From the NCBI GenBank assembly GCA_002726925.1, contig PBTJ01000069.1, positions 2,600 through 9,666 on the forward strand: a DNA stretch of 7,067 bases, given 5' to 3'. This stretch comes from Gammaproteobacteria bacterium. GTDB taxonomy: Bacteria > Pseudomonadota > Gammaproteobacteria > Pseudomonadales > Azotimanducaceae. The notes beneath the pieces are model-generated. The model was not told where the DNA came from. It saw nothing but the letters and a program-made list of their open reading frames with translations, and ran no database searches. A program made the position numbers and the translations under genes. Positions 1-6,024 of the stretch are shown here, in pieces (the stretch's first letter is position 1; the number at the start of each line of letters is the position of its first letter).

Positions 1-373
1 TTTCACCGTAATCTGGCCCAAGTGAGGCCGTACCGGTTAAGACCGGCGTGCCATCGCGTTTTTCGGCGTTGATGCGAGCAACGCCTCCCGTCTCGACCTG
101 CTCCACCATCACGCGCACTTCTTCGCCCTCTACCACCATGGTTTGGTAATGGGCGCTGATGCAGCCGCGCTCAAACCATGCATCGCCAAAGACGTCGTGC
201 AGCATCGGCACGAACTGGCTGAAATGGGTGGGGCCTTCGATGGGGGCGCCTGCAAAGCCGAGATCCTCAGCCATTTTGTCGTCGTGAATCGACAGATGTC
301 CGTCGTATTCCTGATCACCCAACATTTGTCGCGGTGCGCGGAATTCGCCGATCAGTGTGTTCGATGCGCTCAT
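1..373 (-). CDS. MaoC-like hotdog-fold protein, N-terminal part (runs off left edge)
   Basis: The complement is open from ATG at 373-371 to the left edge, giving 124 codons with no stop. A GGAG ribosome binding site lies at 384-381, seven bases before the ATG. The translation starts MSASNTLIGEF and contains the segment GFAGAPIEGPTHFSQF at about residues 43-58, followed by a stretch rich in V and E ending with V-L-T-G-T-A-S-L. This resembles the N-terminal half of MaoC-like double-hotdog proteins, which typically act as enoyl-CoA hydratases or thioesterases on CoA thioesters in the cytoplasm. The dehydratase catalytic motif (Asp...His) usually lies in the other hotdog half and is not visible, so catalysis cannot be judged. 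The gene is divergent from the amidohydrolase and may share its control region. The family call is by motif resemblance only; the frame itself is solid. Confidence 0.72.
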   Translation of the reverse strand, partial: MSASNTLIGEFRAPRQMLGDQEYDGHLSIHDDKMAEDLGFAGAPIEGPTHFSQFVPMLHDVFGDAWFERGCISAHYQTMVVEGEEVRVMVEQVETGGVARINAEKRDGTPVLTGTASLGPDYGE

Positions 374-464
374 TTCTTTTCTCCCCATTTTCTCTTTCTG
401 ACGGAAAAAGTAGCAGAACACTGCAGCAAAGTCTGGTCGATTCGCCTATCTGCTGGCATTGGCA

Positions 465-484
465 CATCACAGGCTGCTGTGTTG
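465..484. promoter_or_regulatory. Imperfect palindrome, candidate operator
   Basis: The sequence CATCACAG-GCTG-CTGTGTTG is a 20-bp dyad: CACAG (468-472) and CTGTG (477-481) are perfect inverted arms around a 4-base centre, and the outer CA (465-466) and TG (483-484) also match, with one T-T mismatch per arm. It lies directly after the candidate -35 box and overlaps the weak -10, which is where a repressor would bind. No regulator gene is present in the window, so the binding protein is unknown. A short dyad like this can occur by chance. Confidence 0.33.
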
Positions 485-500
485 ATATACATGACCTGTT

Positions 501-511
501 AGGAGAGGAGG
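501..511 (+). promoter_or_regulatory. Very strong ribosome binding site for the amidohydrolase
   Basis: AGGAGAGGAGG carries two overlapping purine-rich matches to the 16S rRNA 3' end. The second (GGAGG, 507-511) sits six bases before the ATG at 518. It fixes the start codon and is the strongest ribosome binding site in the window, suggesting high translation of this first gene. Confidence 0.8.
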
Positions 512-517
512 TTCACC

Positions 518-1690
518 ATGGTCTATGCCCACCGCGCTGATATTTACGATGCGGATACTCACATGATGGAGTCACCTACTTGGCTGGCGGAGTTCGCCGA
601 CGCCAAGTTGCGCCCGCATTTAACGCCCTTCGGGCAAAGCAATCCCGCAGCGTTAGCGGAAGCTGAGCAGGCGCTAGCAGGTTTTGCCAAGCGCCAGCAC
701 AATCCGGATTTGGCCGCAGAGATCGAAGCATCCTTTATGGCTATGCAGTACAAAGGCTTCGAGGGCCTGGGCGCTTGGGATCGCGACGAGCGGGTTCGGG
801 TCAATGATTTGTTGGGTTTCAGCGCCCATATTGTGTTCCCCACGGCGGCCTTTGATCAGGTGCAGGGTGCGCAAGACCCAGAAGTTTTTGGCGGTTCGGT
901 GCAGGCACTGAATCGCGGGCTCGCCAGCTTTTGCGCAACCGATGCCCGCATGCACCCCGCTGCCTATATTCCGTTTCGACACGGGCCGGAGTTAGCCATG
1001 AGCTACCTAGATTCGGCCATTGCGCAGGACTTTACCGTGGTCATGATCGACACCATCGCGCCTCATGGGGCCAAGGCGTTCACTCATCCTGACTTCGATC
1101 CGATTTGGGCAAGAATTCAGGATGCGGATATGGCGATTACCATACATGTCGGCACCGATGGCGGCTGGGATCCGGTGCCGCTGTCGTTTTATAACAACGG
1201 CGGCAGTGTGCCCGAGCATGCCGCGGGCGATGCACCGCGCGATGCTATCGCCTACATGGGCATTCAATACAATGCCGAGTTGTTTCTCGCAGCCATGATT
1301 TTCGACGGCGTTTTTCACCGATTTCCCGGGCTGCGGGTTGCCGTGGTGGAGTTGGGGGCCTCGTGGATTATGTCGTGGATGAAGCATTTGGATCAGGCTT
1401 ACCGAGCTTTTCGCCGCCTGCAGGATCTGTCGCAAGTGAAAATGCAGCCATCTGAATATGTGCAAAAGCATATTAAGGTGACACCATTTGCCGGCGAGGA
1501 CATTGGCTGGTTGCTCAGCACCCAAGCCCAAGATCTGTTGCTGTTCGCCTCGGACTATCCGCACCATGAAGGCACGGACGATCCAATTGCGCGGTTTGAA
1601 AAAACCATGGAGGGGGTGGGCGAGATTGCCAAGCAAAAATTCTATACGGATAACTTTCGGGCGCTGTTGGGTAGTCGTCTGACGACTTGA
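518..1690 (+). CDS. Metal-dependent amidohydrolase of the COG2159 / ACMSD-like family
   Basis: This 390-residue protein is a cytoplasmic TIM-barrel metal-dependent hydrolase or decarboxylase of the amidohydrolase-2 family; there is no signal peptide. Family signatures appear in order. The N-terminal metal site is DADTH (D11-H15), where the usual H-x-H is D13-x-H15. A probable second ligand is H210 in IHVG. E278 lies in VVELGASW. The C-terminal metal aspartate is D346 in SDYPHHEG. In ACMSD (aminocarboxymuconate semialdehyde decarboxylase) the ligands are two N-terminal His, one mid-barrel His and one Asp, and a His precedes the Gly-rich segment where this protein has E278. It is therefore probably not an ACMSD orthologue, and its substrate is unknown. 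Length is normal for the family. It is the first rightward gene, 81 bp ahead of the thiolase, with a terminator-like hairpin over its stop codon. The family is clear; hydrolase versus decarboxylase is not. Confidence 0.88.
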   Translation: MVYAHRADIYDADTHMMESPTWLAEFADAKLRPHLTPFGQSNPAALAEAEQALAGFAKRQHNPDLAAEIEASFMAMQYKGFEGLGAWDRDERVRVNDLLGFSAHIVFPTAAFDQVQGAQDPEVFGGSVQALNRGLASFCATDARMHPAAYIPFRHGPELAMSYLDSAIAQDFTVVMIDTIAPHGAKAFTHPDFDPIWARIQDADMAITIHVGTDGGWDPVPLSFYNNGGSVPEHAAGDAPRDAIAYMGIQYNAELFLAAMIFDGVFHRFPGLRVAVVELGASWIMSWMKHLDQAYRAFRRLQDLSQVKMQPSEYVQKHIKVTPFAGEDIGWLLSTQAQDLLLFASDYPHHEGTDDPIARFEKTMEGVGEIAKQKFYTDNFRALLGSRLTT

Positions 1691-1704
1691 TCGTCAGTAT
1701 TTTT
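1679..1704 (+). terminator. Candidate rho-independent terminator overlapping the amidohydrolase stop
   Basis: CTGACGA (1679-1685) and TCGTCAG (1691-1697) form a perfect 7-bp stem around the loop CTTGA (1686-1690), which contains the stop codon TGA. TA plus five T residues follow (1698-1704). The stem has only four G-C pairs, so termination may be partial, acting to lower thiolase expression relative to the amidohydrolase rather than separating the two completely. No obvious new promoter was recognised between here and the thiolase start. Confidence 0.5.
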
Positions 1705-1757
1705 GACCCCAAAGACGCAGGTGCCCAGAACAAATACAACAAACGCGGAAAGCAAAA

Positions 1758-1774
1758 AGGAGAGAATCAAGGTG
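1758..1774 (+). promoter_or_regulatory. Ribosome binding site and GTG start that set the thiolase N-terminus
   Basis: AGGAG at 1758-1762 lies nine bases before GTG at 1772-1774. The residues that follow, DIYIVEAARSPIGK, are the standard beginning of a thiolase. The frame is open upstream to a TTG at 1703, but that codon lies inside the T-run of the terminator and has no ribosome binding site, and it would add 23 residues unlike any thiolase start. Confidence 0.8.
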
Positions 1775-2935
1775 CAGGACATTTACATTGTGGAAGCGGC
1801 GCGCAGCCCCATTGGTAAACGCGGTAAGGGTTTGGCTGGTTTAATGCCCGCAGATTTGCTGGGCAAGGTGCAGCGCGGCGCGCTGGAGCGTGCGGGTATT
1901 GATCCTGCCAACGTTGGACAGGTCATTGGCGGCTGTGTGTCTCAAGTCAACCAACAGTCTTTTAACATCGCGCGTATTGCGTGGTTGTCTCAGGGCTTCC
2001 CAGAAGAAGTGGCCGCCACCACGGTGGATTCCCAGTGTGGTTCCAGCCAGCAGGCGACTTCCATGGGCGCCGCGATGATTGGCTCAGGTATGGAAGATAT
2101 CGTGATGGCTTGCGGTGTCGAGATGATGTCGGTCATTCCGCTTGGCTCCAACAGGGCGGGTGGCGTACCGCTGGGCGAAAGCTACATGCAGCACTATCAG
2201 CCTACCAGCCAGTTTCAGGGTGCGGCGATGATCGCCGAGGAGTATCAGATTACTCGGCAGGACACCGATGCCTTTGGTATGTCTAGCCAAGAAAAGGCCA
2301 TTGCTGCTTGGGAAGAGGGCCGTTTCGATCGTGAGATTGTGCCAGTAGAAGCCCCGGTGCTCGACAAAGAAGGCAATCCCACAGGCGATATGCATACGGT
2401 GACCAAGGATGAGGGTCTGCGGGCTACGGATATGGCTTCGCTTGGCGCGCTGCAGGCCGTGCCCGGTCAGGAAATTCACACAGCAGGTTCTAGCTCTCAG
2501 GTGTCCGACGGCGCCGCCGTGGTCATTCTCGCGAGTGCGGCTGGCGTTGAGAAATATGGCCTTAAGCCTCGGGCGAAAATTCGTGCGACGACCTTGGTCG
2601 GCTGCGACCCGGTCACCATGCTGAAAGGACCGATTCCAGCAACAAAAAAGGTACTGGATCAGACCGGCCTAAGCATCGACGACATCGACACCTTTGAAGT
2701 CAATGAAGCGTTTGCCTCCGTCGTGCTGGCCTGGCAAAAGGCCGTCGGGGCTGATGCGGCCAAGGTAAATCCCAACGGCGGGGCCATTGCGCTGGGGCAC
2801 CCAACCGGCTCTACTGGGGCTCGCCTAATTACCACTGCCTTGCACGAACTGGAACGCACCAACGGTCGCTATGGCTTGATCGCCATGTGCTGTGGTGGCG
2901 GGCTGGGTACCGGTACGGTCATCGAACGCCTGTAA
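1772..2935 (+). CDS. Thiolase (acetyl-CoA acyltransferase / 3-ketoacyl-CoA thiolase)
   Basis: Thiolases cleave 3-ketoacyl-CoA with CoA to acetyl-CoA (or propionyl-CoA) and a shortened acyl-CoA, or run the reverse condensation. From the GTG start the protein is 387 residues, the usual length. All catalytic elements are present: the nucleophile C89 in VDSQCGSSQQA, NEAFA at 311-315, H343 in ALGHPTGSTGAR, and C373 in the C-x-G-G-G motif near the C-terminus. The H343-C373 spacing of 30 equals that of the well-studied Zoogloea enzyme. The nucleophile context with CGSSQQA resembles FadA5-like steroid side-chain thiolases more than short-chain biosynthetic ones. EMMSVIPL at 117-124 stands where biosynthetic thiolases often have M-S-x-A-P-H. 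A degradative role on a bulky or branched acyl-CoA is therefore inferred. The symporter follows after 41 bp, probably on the same transcript. The family and an active enzyme are near certain; the substrate is not. Confidence 0.93.
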   Translation: MQDIYIVEAARSPIGKRGKGLAGLMPADLLGKVQRGALERAGIDPANVGQVIGGCVSQVNQQSFNIARIAWLSQGFPEEVAATTVDSQCGSSQQATSMGAAMIGSGMEDIVMACGVEMMSVIPLGSNRAGGVPLGESYMQHYQPTSQFQGAAMIAEEYQITRQDTDAFGMSSQEKAIAAWEEGRFDREIVPVEAPVLDKEGNPTGDMHTVTKDEGLRATDMASLGALQAVPGQEIHTAGSSSQVSDGAAVVILASAAGVEKYGLKPRAKIRATTLVGCDPVTMLKGPIPATKKVLDQTGLSIDDIDTFEVNEAFASVVLAWQKAVGADAAKVNPNGGAIALGHPTGSTGARLITTALHELERTNGRYGLIAMCCGGGLGTGTVIERL

Positions 2936-2959
2936 AACGCCCGTTACGTTGTTGGCGTT
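2936..2959 (+). other. Small intergenic hairpin between thiolase and symporter
   Basis: AACGCC (2936-2941) and GGCGTT (2954-2959) are perfect inverted repeats around a 12-base loop, starting right after the thiolase stop codon. No T-run follows, so it is not a standard terminator. It could stabilise the upstream mRNA or be chance. The symporter start has GGTGA (2967-2971) five bases ahead of the ATG at 2977. Confidence 0.3.
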
Positions 2960-2976
2960 CTAGGGCGGTGAATTAA

Positions 2977-4710
2977 ATGGCGCAGATGATCCTCAGCTGC
3001 GCCTTTTTTATGGGCCTGGTTGCCTTAATTTCTTATCGTAAAACGCGCGGTGAGGTCGCCACCAGGGACGGCTACTTCCTCGCCGGACGGGGTCTGACGG
3101 CGGTATTCATTGCCGGTTCTATGTTGCTGACGAACCTGTCTGCGGAGCAGCTGATTGGTCTGAACGGCTCAGCCTATGGCTTCAATCTCAGCAGCATGGG
3201 CTGGGAGGTTACCGCCGCGGTAGCCACGGTCTGTATGGCCTTTGTGTTTTTGCCGCGCTATCTGGCTGGTGCGTTTTCGACATTGCCCGAGTTTCTCAAT
3301 GACCGTTTTGATGGCAGCGTGCGGGCGCTCTCGGCGGTGCTGTTCATGGTGGGCTATGGCCTGATCACCATTCCTTCGGTTCTGTATGCTGGTTCCATCG
3401 CTGTACTGCAATTATTCGATGTGCCCGGGTTGCTTGGGCTGTCCTACGCTCAGTCGTTGGTGGTGACCATCGTCGGTATTGGCGCCATCGGAGCGGTTTA
3501 CGCGGTCTTTGGCGGGCTGAGGGCCGTGGCTGTATCAGATACCCTGAACGGTATTGGCTTGCTGATCGTCGGCTTGGCGGTGCCCGTTTTGGGCTTGATG
3601 GCGCTCGGTGATGGCAGTTTGGGGGCAGGCCTACACACCATTGCCAATACCGAAACCCAGAAACTCAACGCTATTGGCGGCCCCACAGATCCCACCCCGT
3701 TTGCGACGCTGTTTACCGGCATGGTATTCGCCAATTTGTTTTATTGGTGCACTAATCAATACGTAATTCAGCGCACGCTGGCGGCGAAAAGTCTGGCAGA
3801 GGGTCAGAAAGGCGTGCTGTTTTCAGGCTTTTTCAAGGTGCTGGTGCCGTTCTTCATGATGCTACCCGGGGTCATCGCCTTTCACCTGTATGGCGGGCCC
3901 GATGCCCCGGGTGGCCTAGCGTCCATTGATTTGGCCTACCCGCGGCTGATTGCCGATGTGTTGCCCAGCTACGCCATGGGCTTTTTTCTTGCCGCGCTGC
4001 TCGGTGCGGTCTTTTCGTCTTTTAACTCACTGCTCAACAGCGCAGCGACACTCTTCTGCTTGGATGTGTATCTGCCGTACTGGCAGCGCCGAGGTAAAGC
4101 CGCGCTGGACGACTCTGCACTGTTACGTGTGGCGCGTCGGGTTAGCGTGGCGATTGCGTTATTTTCCTTTGTGGTCGCGCCGCTGCTGCAATTTGCGCCA
4201 GACGGTCTGTGGCAGGTGATTCGCGTCTTTACCGGGTTCTACAACATTCCGATTATCGCCATTGTCATTGTCGGACTATTCAGCCTGCGCGTGCCTGCCT
4301 TGGGGCCTAAGTTGGTGATCGGCTTTCATTTGATCGCCTACGGCTTGCTGCAGTTTGTGTTTAAAGACGCCGTTAATGTGCACTTTCTGCATCTCTACGC
4401 CATCCTATTCGTGATTGAGGTGGGCATACTTTTGGCCACAGGGTATTTCTCGCCGAGGGCCGAAGCGTGGCGTTATTCCACGACCCATTTGGTGCCCATG
4501 GAGCCGTGGCGCTTTCGTATTCCCTGCGCAGCTACGCTTTTGTCTTGTGTGGTCGCGCTATACTTACTCTTTTCACCCATCGGCTTGGTTGGTGGATTGA
4601 GCAACAGTTTCTGGCCGTTGATTATGCTGCTGACTGTGGGGAATGGTGCGCTGTGGGTATGGCACGTGCTGGGCGGGCAGGCTCGTTTTGTGATGCGAAA
4701 TACCGAGTGA
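2977..4710 (+). CDS. Sodium:solute symporter of the YidK/vSGLT type
   Basis: This 577-residue inner-membrane protein has about 14 hydrophobic segments and belongs to the solute:sodium symporter (SSS) family, which uses the Na+ gradient to import sugars, polyols or organic acids. It closely resembles E. coli YidK along its whole length, including the N-terminal segment GYFLAGRGL, TNLSAEQLIGL (about 52-62), GGPTDP, FYWCTNQYVIQRTLAAKS (about 254-271) and a C-terminal MEPWRF. The SSS sodium-site pattern A344-x-x-S347-S348 is present. By comparison with the vSGLT galactose pocket from memory, Q58, E77, N260 and a lysine near 287 are retained, while the position of vSGLT Gln428 appears to be R416. 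A sugar-like or acidic polyhydroxylated substrate is therefore likely, but not necessarily galactose. The next gene is a Gfo/Idh/MocA oxidoreductase 41 bp downstream, supporting import of the compound processed there. The family call is strong; the substrate is unknown. Confidence 0.92.
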   Translation: MAQMILSCAFFMGLVALISYRKTRGEVATRDGYFLAGRGLTAVFIAGSMLLTNLSAEQLIGLNGSAYGFNLSSMGWEVTAAVATVCMAFVFLPRYLAGAFSTLPEFLNDRFDGSVRALSAVLFMVGYGLITIPSVLYAGSIAVLQLFDVPGLLGLSYAQSLVVTIVGIGAIGAVYAVFGGLRAVAVSDTLNGIGLLIVGLAVPVLGLMALGDGSLGAGLHTIANTETQKLNAIGGPTDPTPFATLFTGMVFANLFYWCTNQYVIQRTLAAKSLAEGQKGVLFSGFFKVLVPFFMMLPGVIAFHLYGGPDAPGGLASIDLAYPRLIADVLPSYAMGFFLAALLGAVFSSFNSLLNSAATLFCLDVYLPYWQRRGKAALDDSALLRVARRVSVAIALFSFVVAPLLQFAPDGLWQVIRVFTGFYNIPIIAIVIVGLFSLRVPALGPKLVIGFHLIAYGLLQFVFKDAVNVHFLHLYAILFVIEVGILLATGYFSPRAEAWRYSTTHLVPMEPWRFRIPCAATLLSCVVALYLLFSPIGLVGGLSNSFWPLIMLLTVGNGALWVWHVLGGQARFVMRNTE

Positions 4711-4751
4711 ACAGGCGGTGGACGACACTAGCAAGAGATGAGCAATAACAG

Positions 4752-5966
4752 ATGAGCAAAATGCGATTGCGCGGTTTTGAAAATGCATCGGGTCAGCGCC
4801 ACGTGTCTGAGGATGATCGTTATCTCTATCGGCGCGAAGAACCCCGGTTCCGTTTGGTTATTATCGGTACCGGCACCATGGGTCAGGAGCATATGCGTGT
4901 GGCAGCCTTGCTAGGACGTGCCCGCATACATGGCATTTACGACACCCAGAGCTTGAGCATGGACACCGCCGAGGCGAACTTCCTTTCTCTGCAATCGCAG
5001 CCATTGGTGCGTTACAACGATTTGTCTTCGGCGTGTAATGATCCGGCGGCGGATGCTCTACTGATTTGCACGCCAAACCACACCCACTTTGATGTGCTAC
5101 GCACCGCGATGCAGTCGAACAAACCCATTTTTCTTGAAAAGCCCATGGCAACCGAGTTGCAGGATGCAGCCGAAATCGTGCGCGCCAATGAGGCCTATGA
5201 GTCTTTCATCCAGATTGGCCTGCAATATCGGTATAAGCCGCAGTATCTCGAGGCGTTTCGCGAAGCGCTAGACAACCGTGCGCTAGGGCAGATCAAAACC
5301 GTGAGCGTGAGCGAGTATCGGCCGCCGTTTCTCGATAAGGTGGATCAGTGGAACAAATTTGCGCGCTTGAGTGGTGGCACCTTGGTGGAAAAGTGCTGTC
5401 ACTATTTTGACCTGATCAATTTGCTCGCCGAGGCCCGGCCCCAGCGCGTTTACGCGAGCGGAGGTCAGGCTGTGAACTTTGTCGATTTTGAGCGCAACGG
5501 CGTGAAGTCGGATATCGACGACCATGCCTTCGTCGCCATTGATTACGCCAATGGTGTGCGGGCGAGCTTTACCCTCAATATGTTTTGTCCGGACTTCGCC
5601 GAGGAGCTTATCGTCGTCGGCGACGCTGGCCGCCTGAAAGCTGAGGAGTACCATGACATTCATCGCAGCGGGTCGGGAAACGCTAGCCTGACCATCAAAC
5701 TGGGCGAAAACGGCTTGTCGAAAACATCCGATCTGACCTATCCCCGAGCGATTGAGCAAAGCGGTCATCACGGTTCCACGTACTTTGAGCATATCGCGTT
5801 GATGGATCGGCTAGAGGGCAAGGAGGTGGACAGCGCAACGCCACGGCAGGGTATGTGGGCCATGGTGGTGGCCAGCGCCGCCCAGCAATCCCTCGCTTTA
5901 GGCAGGCCAATCGATGTAGACAGATTTATCCTTGATCACGATCTTGCGTCACTATTAAACAGGTAG
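4752..5966 (+). CDS. Gfo/Idh/MocA-family NAD(P)-dependent oxidoreductase
   Basis: This 404-residue cytoplasmic enzyme belongs to a family that oxidises or reduces hydroxyl groups of sugars, inositols and related compounds. The Rossmann fold starts at about residue 33, with the dinucleotide motif G39-T-G41-T-M-G44. E129-K130-P131 is the conserved EKP motif carrying the catalytic lysine. The C-terminal domain has GGTLVEKCCHYFD with H217 and D220 conserved, but the usual Asp four residues before the His is E213, followed by an unusual K-C-C. About 32 residues precede the Rossmann fold (including SEDDRYLYRREEP), longer than the handful in most members. The length is slightly above the family norm of 330-390. 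The ATG at 4752 has only a distant AAGAG (4733-4737); ATG 4761 (residue 4) is a possible alternative. The context points to conversion of the solute imported by the preceding symporter. The family is secure; substrate and reaction direction are not. Confidence 0.9.
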   Translation: MSKMRLRGFENASGQRHVSEDDRYLYRREEPRFRLVIIGTGTMGQEHMRVAALLGRARIHGIYDTQSLSMDTAEANFLSLQSQPLVRYNDLSSACNDPAADALLICTPNHTHFDVLRTAMQSNKPIFLEKPMATELQDAAEIVRANEAYESFIQIGLQYRYKPQYLEAFREALDNRALGQIKTVSVSEYRPPFLDKVDQWNKFARLSGGTLVEKCCHYFDLINLLAEARPQRVYASGGQAVNFVDFERNGVKSDIDDHAFVAIDYANGVRASFTLNMFCPDFAEELIVVGDAGRLKAEEYHDIHRSGSGNASLTIKLGENGLSKTSDLTYPRAIEQSGHHGSTYFEHIALMDRLEGKEVDSATPRQGMWAMVVASAAQQSLALGRPIDVDRFILDHDLASLLNR

Positions 5967-5967
5967 G

Positions 5968-5991
5968 TTCGGTGCGGGAGCCAGCACCGGA
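5968..5991 (+). other. Intergenic hairpin between the two oxidoreductase genes
   Basis: TTCGGTGC (5968-5975) pairs with GCACCGGA (5984-5991), giving an 8-bp stem with one T-G wobble and an 8-base loop (GGGAGCCA), starting one base after the stop codon. Only AAAATC follows, with no T-run, so it is not a standard rho-independent terminator. It may protect the upstream mRNA end or set the ratio of the two enzymes. The stem is GC-rich and the best intergenic structure in the window apart from the terminator. Confidence 0.45.
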
Positions 5992-6024
5992 AAATCACGG
6001 AATATAAAAAGGACAAACACGCTT

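Larger units (their letters stand above)
374..517. promoter_or_regulatory. Divergent intergenic control region
   Basis: These 144 bases separate two genes transcribed away from each other, so promoters for both directions are expected here. On the plus strand a TTGGCA hexamer at 459-464 could be a -35 box. A weak TGATAT at 483-488, preceded by TG at 480-481 as in an extended -10, lies 18 bases further on. TATACA at 486-491 matches the -10 consensus better but is spaced 21 bases away, which is too long. No convincing promoter was found for the leftward gene. Expression of both genes from this region is inferred from gene arrangement; the individual boxes are weak. Confidence 0.4.

Noticed and set aside
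374..458. Promoter for the leftward hotdog gene
   Set aside because: The complement has a TACTTT-like hexamer, but no acceptable -35 box lies at a workable distance, so no specific promoter was called.
143..502. Rightward open frame across the left end of the window
   Set aside because: It lies opposite the hotdog gene, has no recognisable motif or ribosome binding site, and ends inside the intergenic region; it is a shadow of the leftward gene.
1007..1636. Long 209-codon open frame on the complement of the amidohydrolase gene
   Set aside because: The plus strand carries clear amidohydrolase motifs throughout; the antisense translation has no family signature and no ribosome binding site.
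2936..2976. Possible terminator between thiolase and symporter
   Set aside because: The 6-bp inverted repeat has a 12-base loop and no T-run after it, so it is listed only as a weak hairpin.
4738..4755. Five-codon frame (ATG AGC AAT AAC AGA TGA) whose stop overlaps the Gfo/Idh/MocA start
   Set aside because: It could be a leader for coupled translation, but it has no good ribosome binding site and such short frames arise by chance.
5283..5792. 169-codon open frame on the complement of the Gfo/Idh/MocA gene
   Set aside because: It is antisense to a well-supported enzyme gene and carries no motif; it is explained by third-position GC bias.
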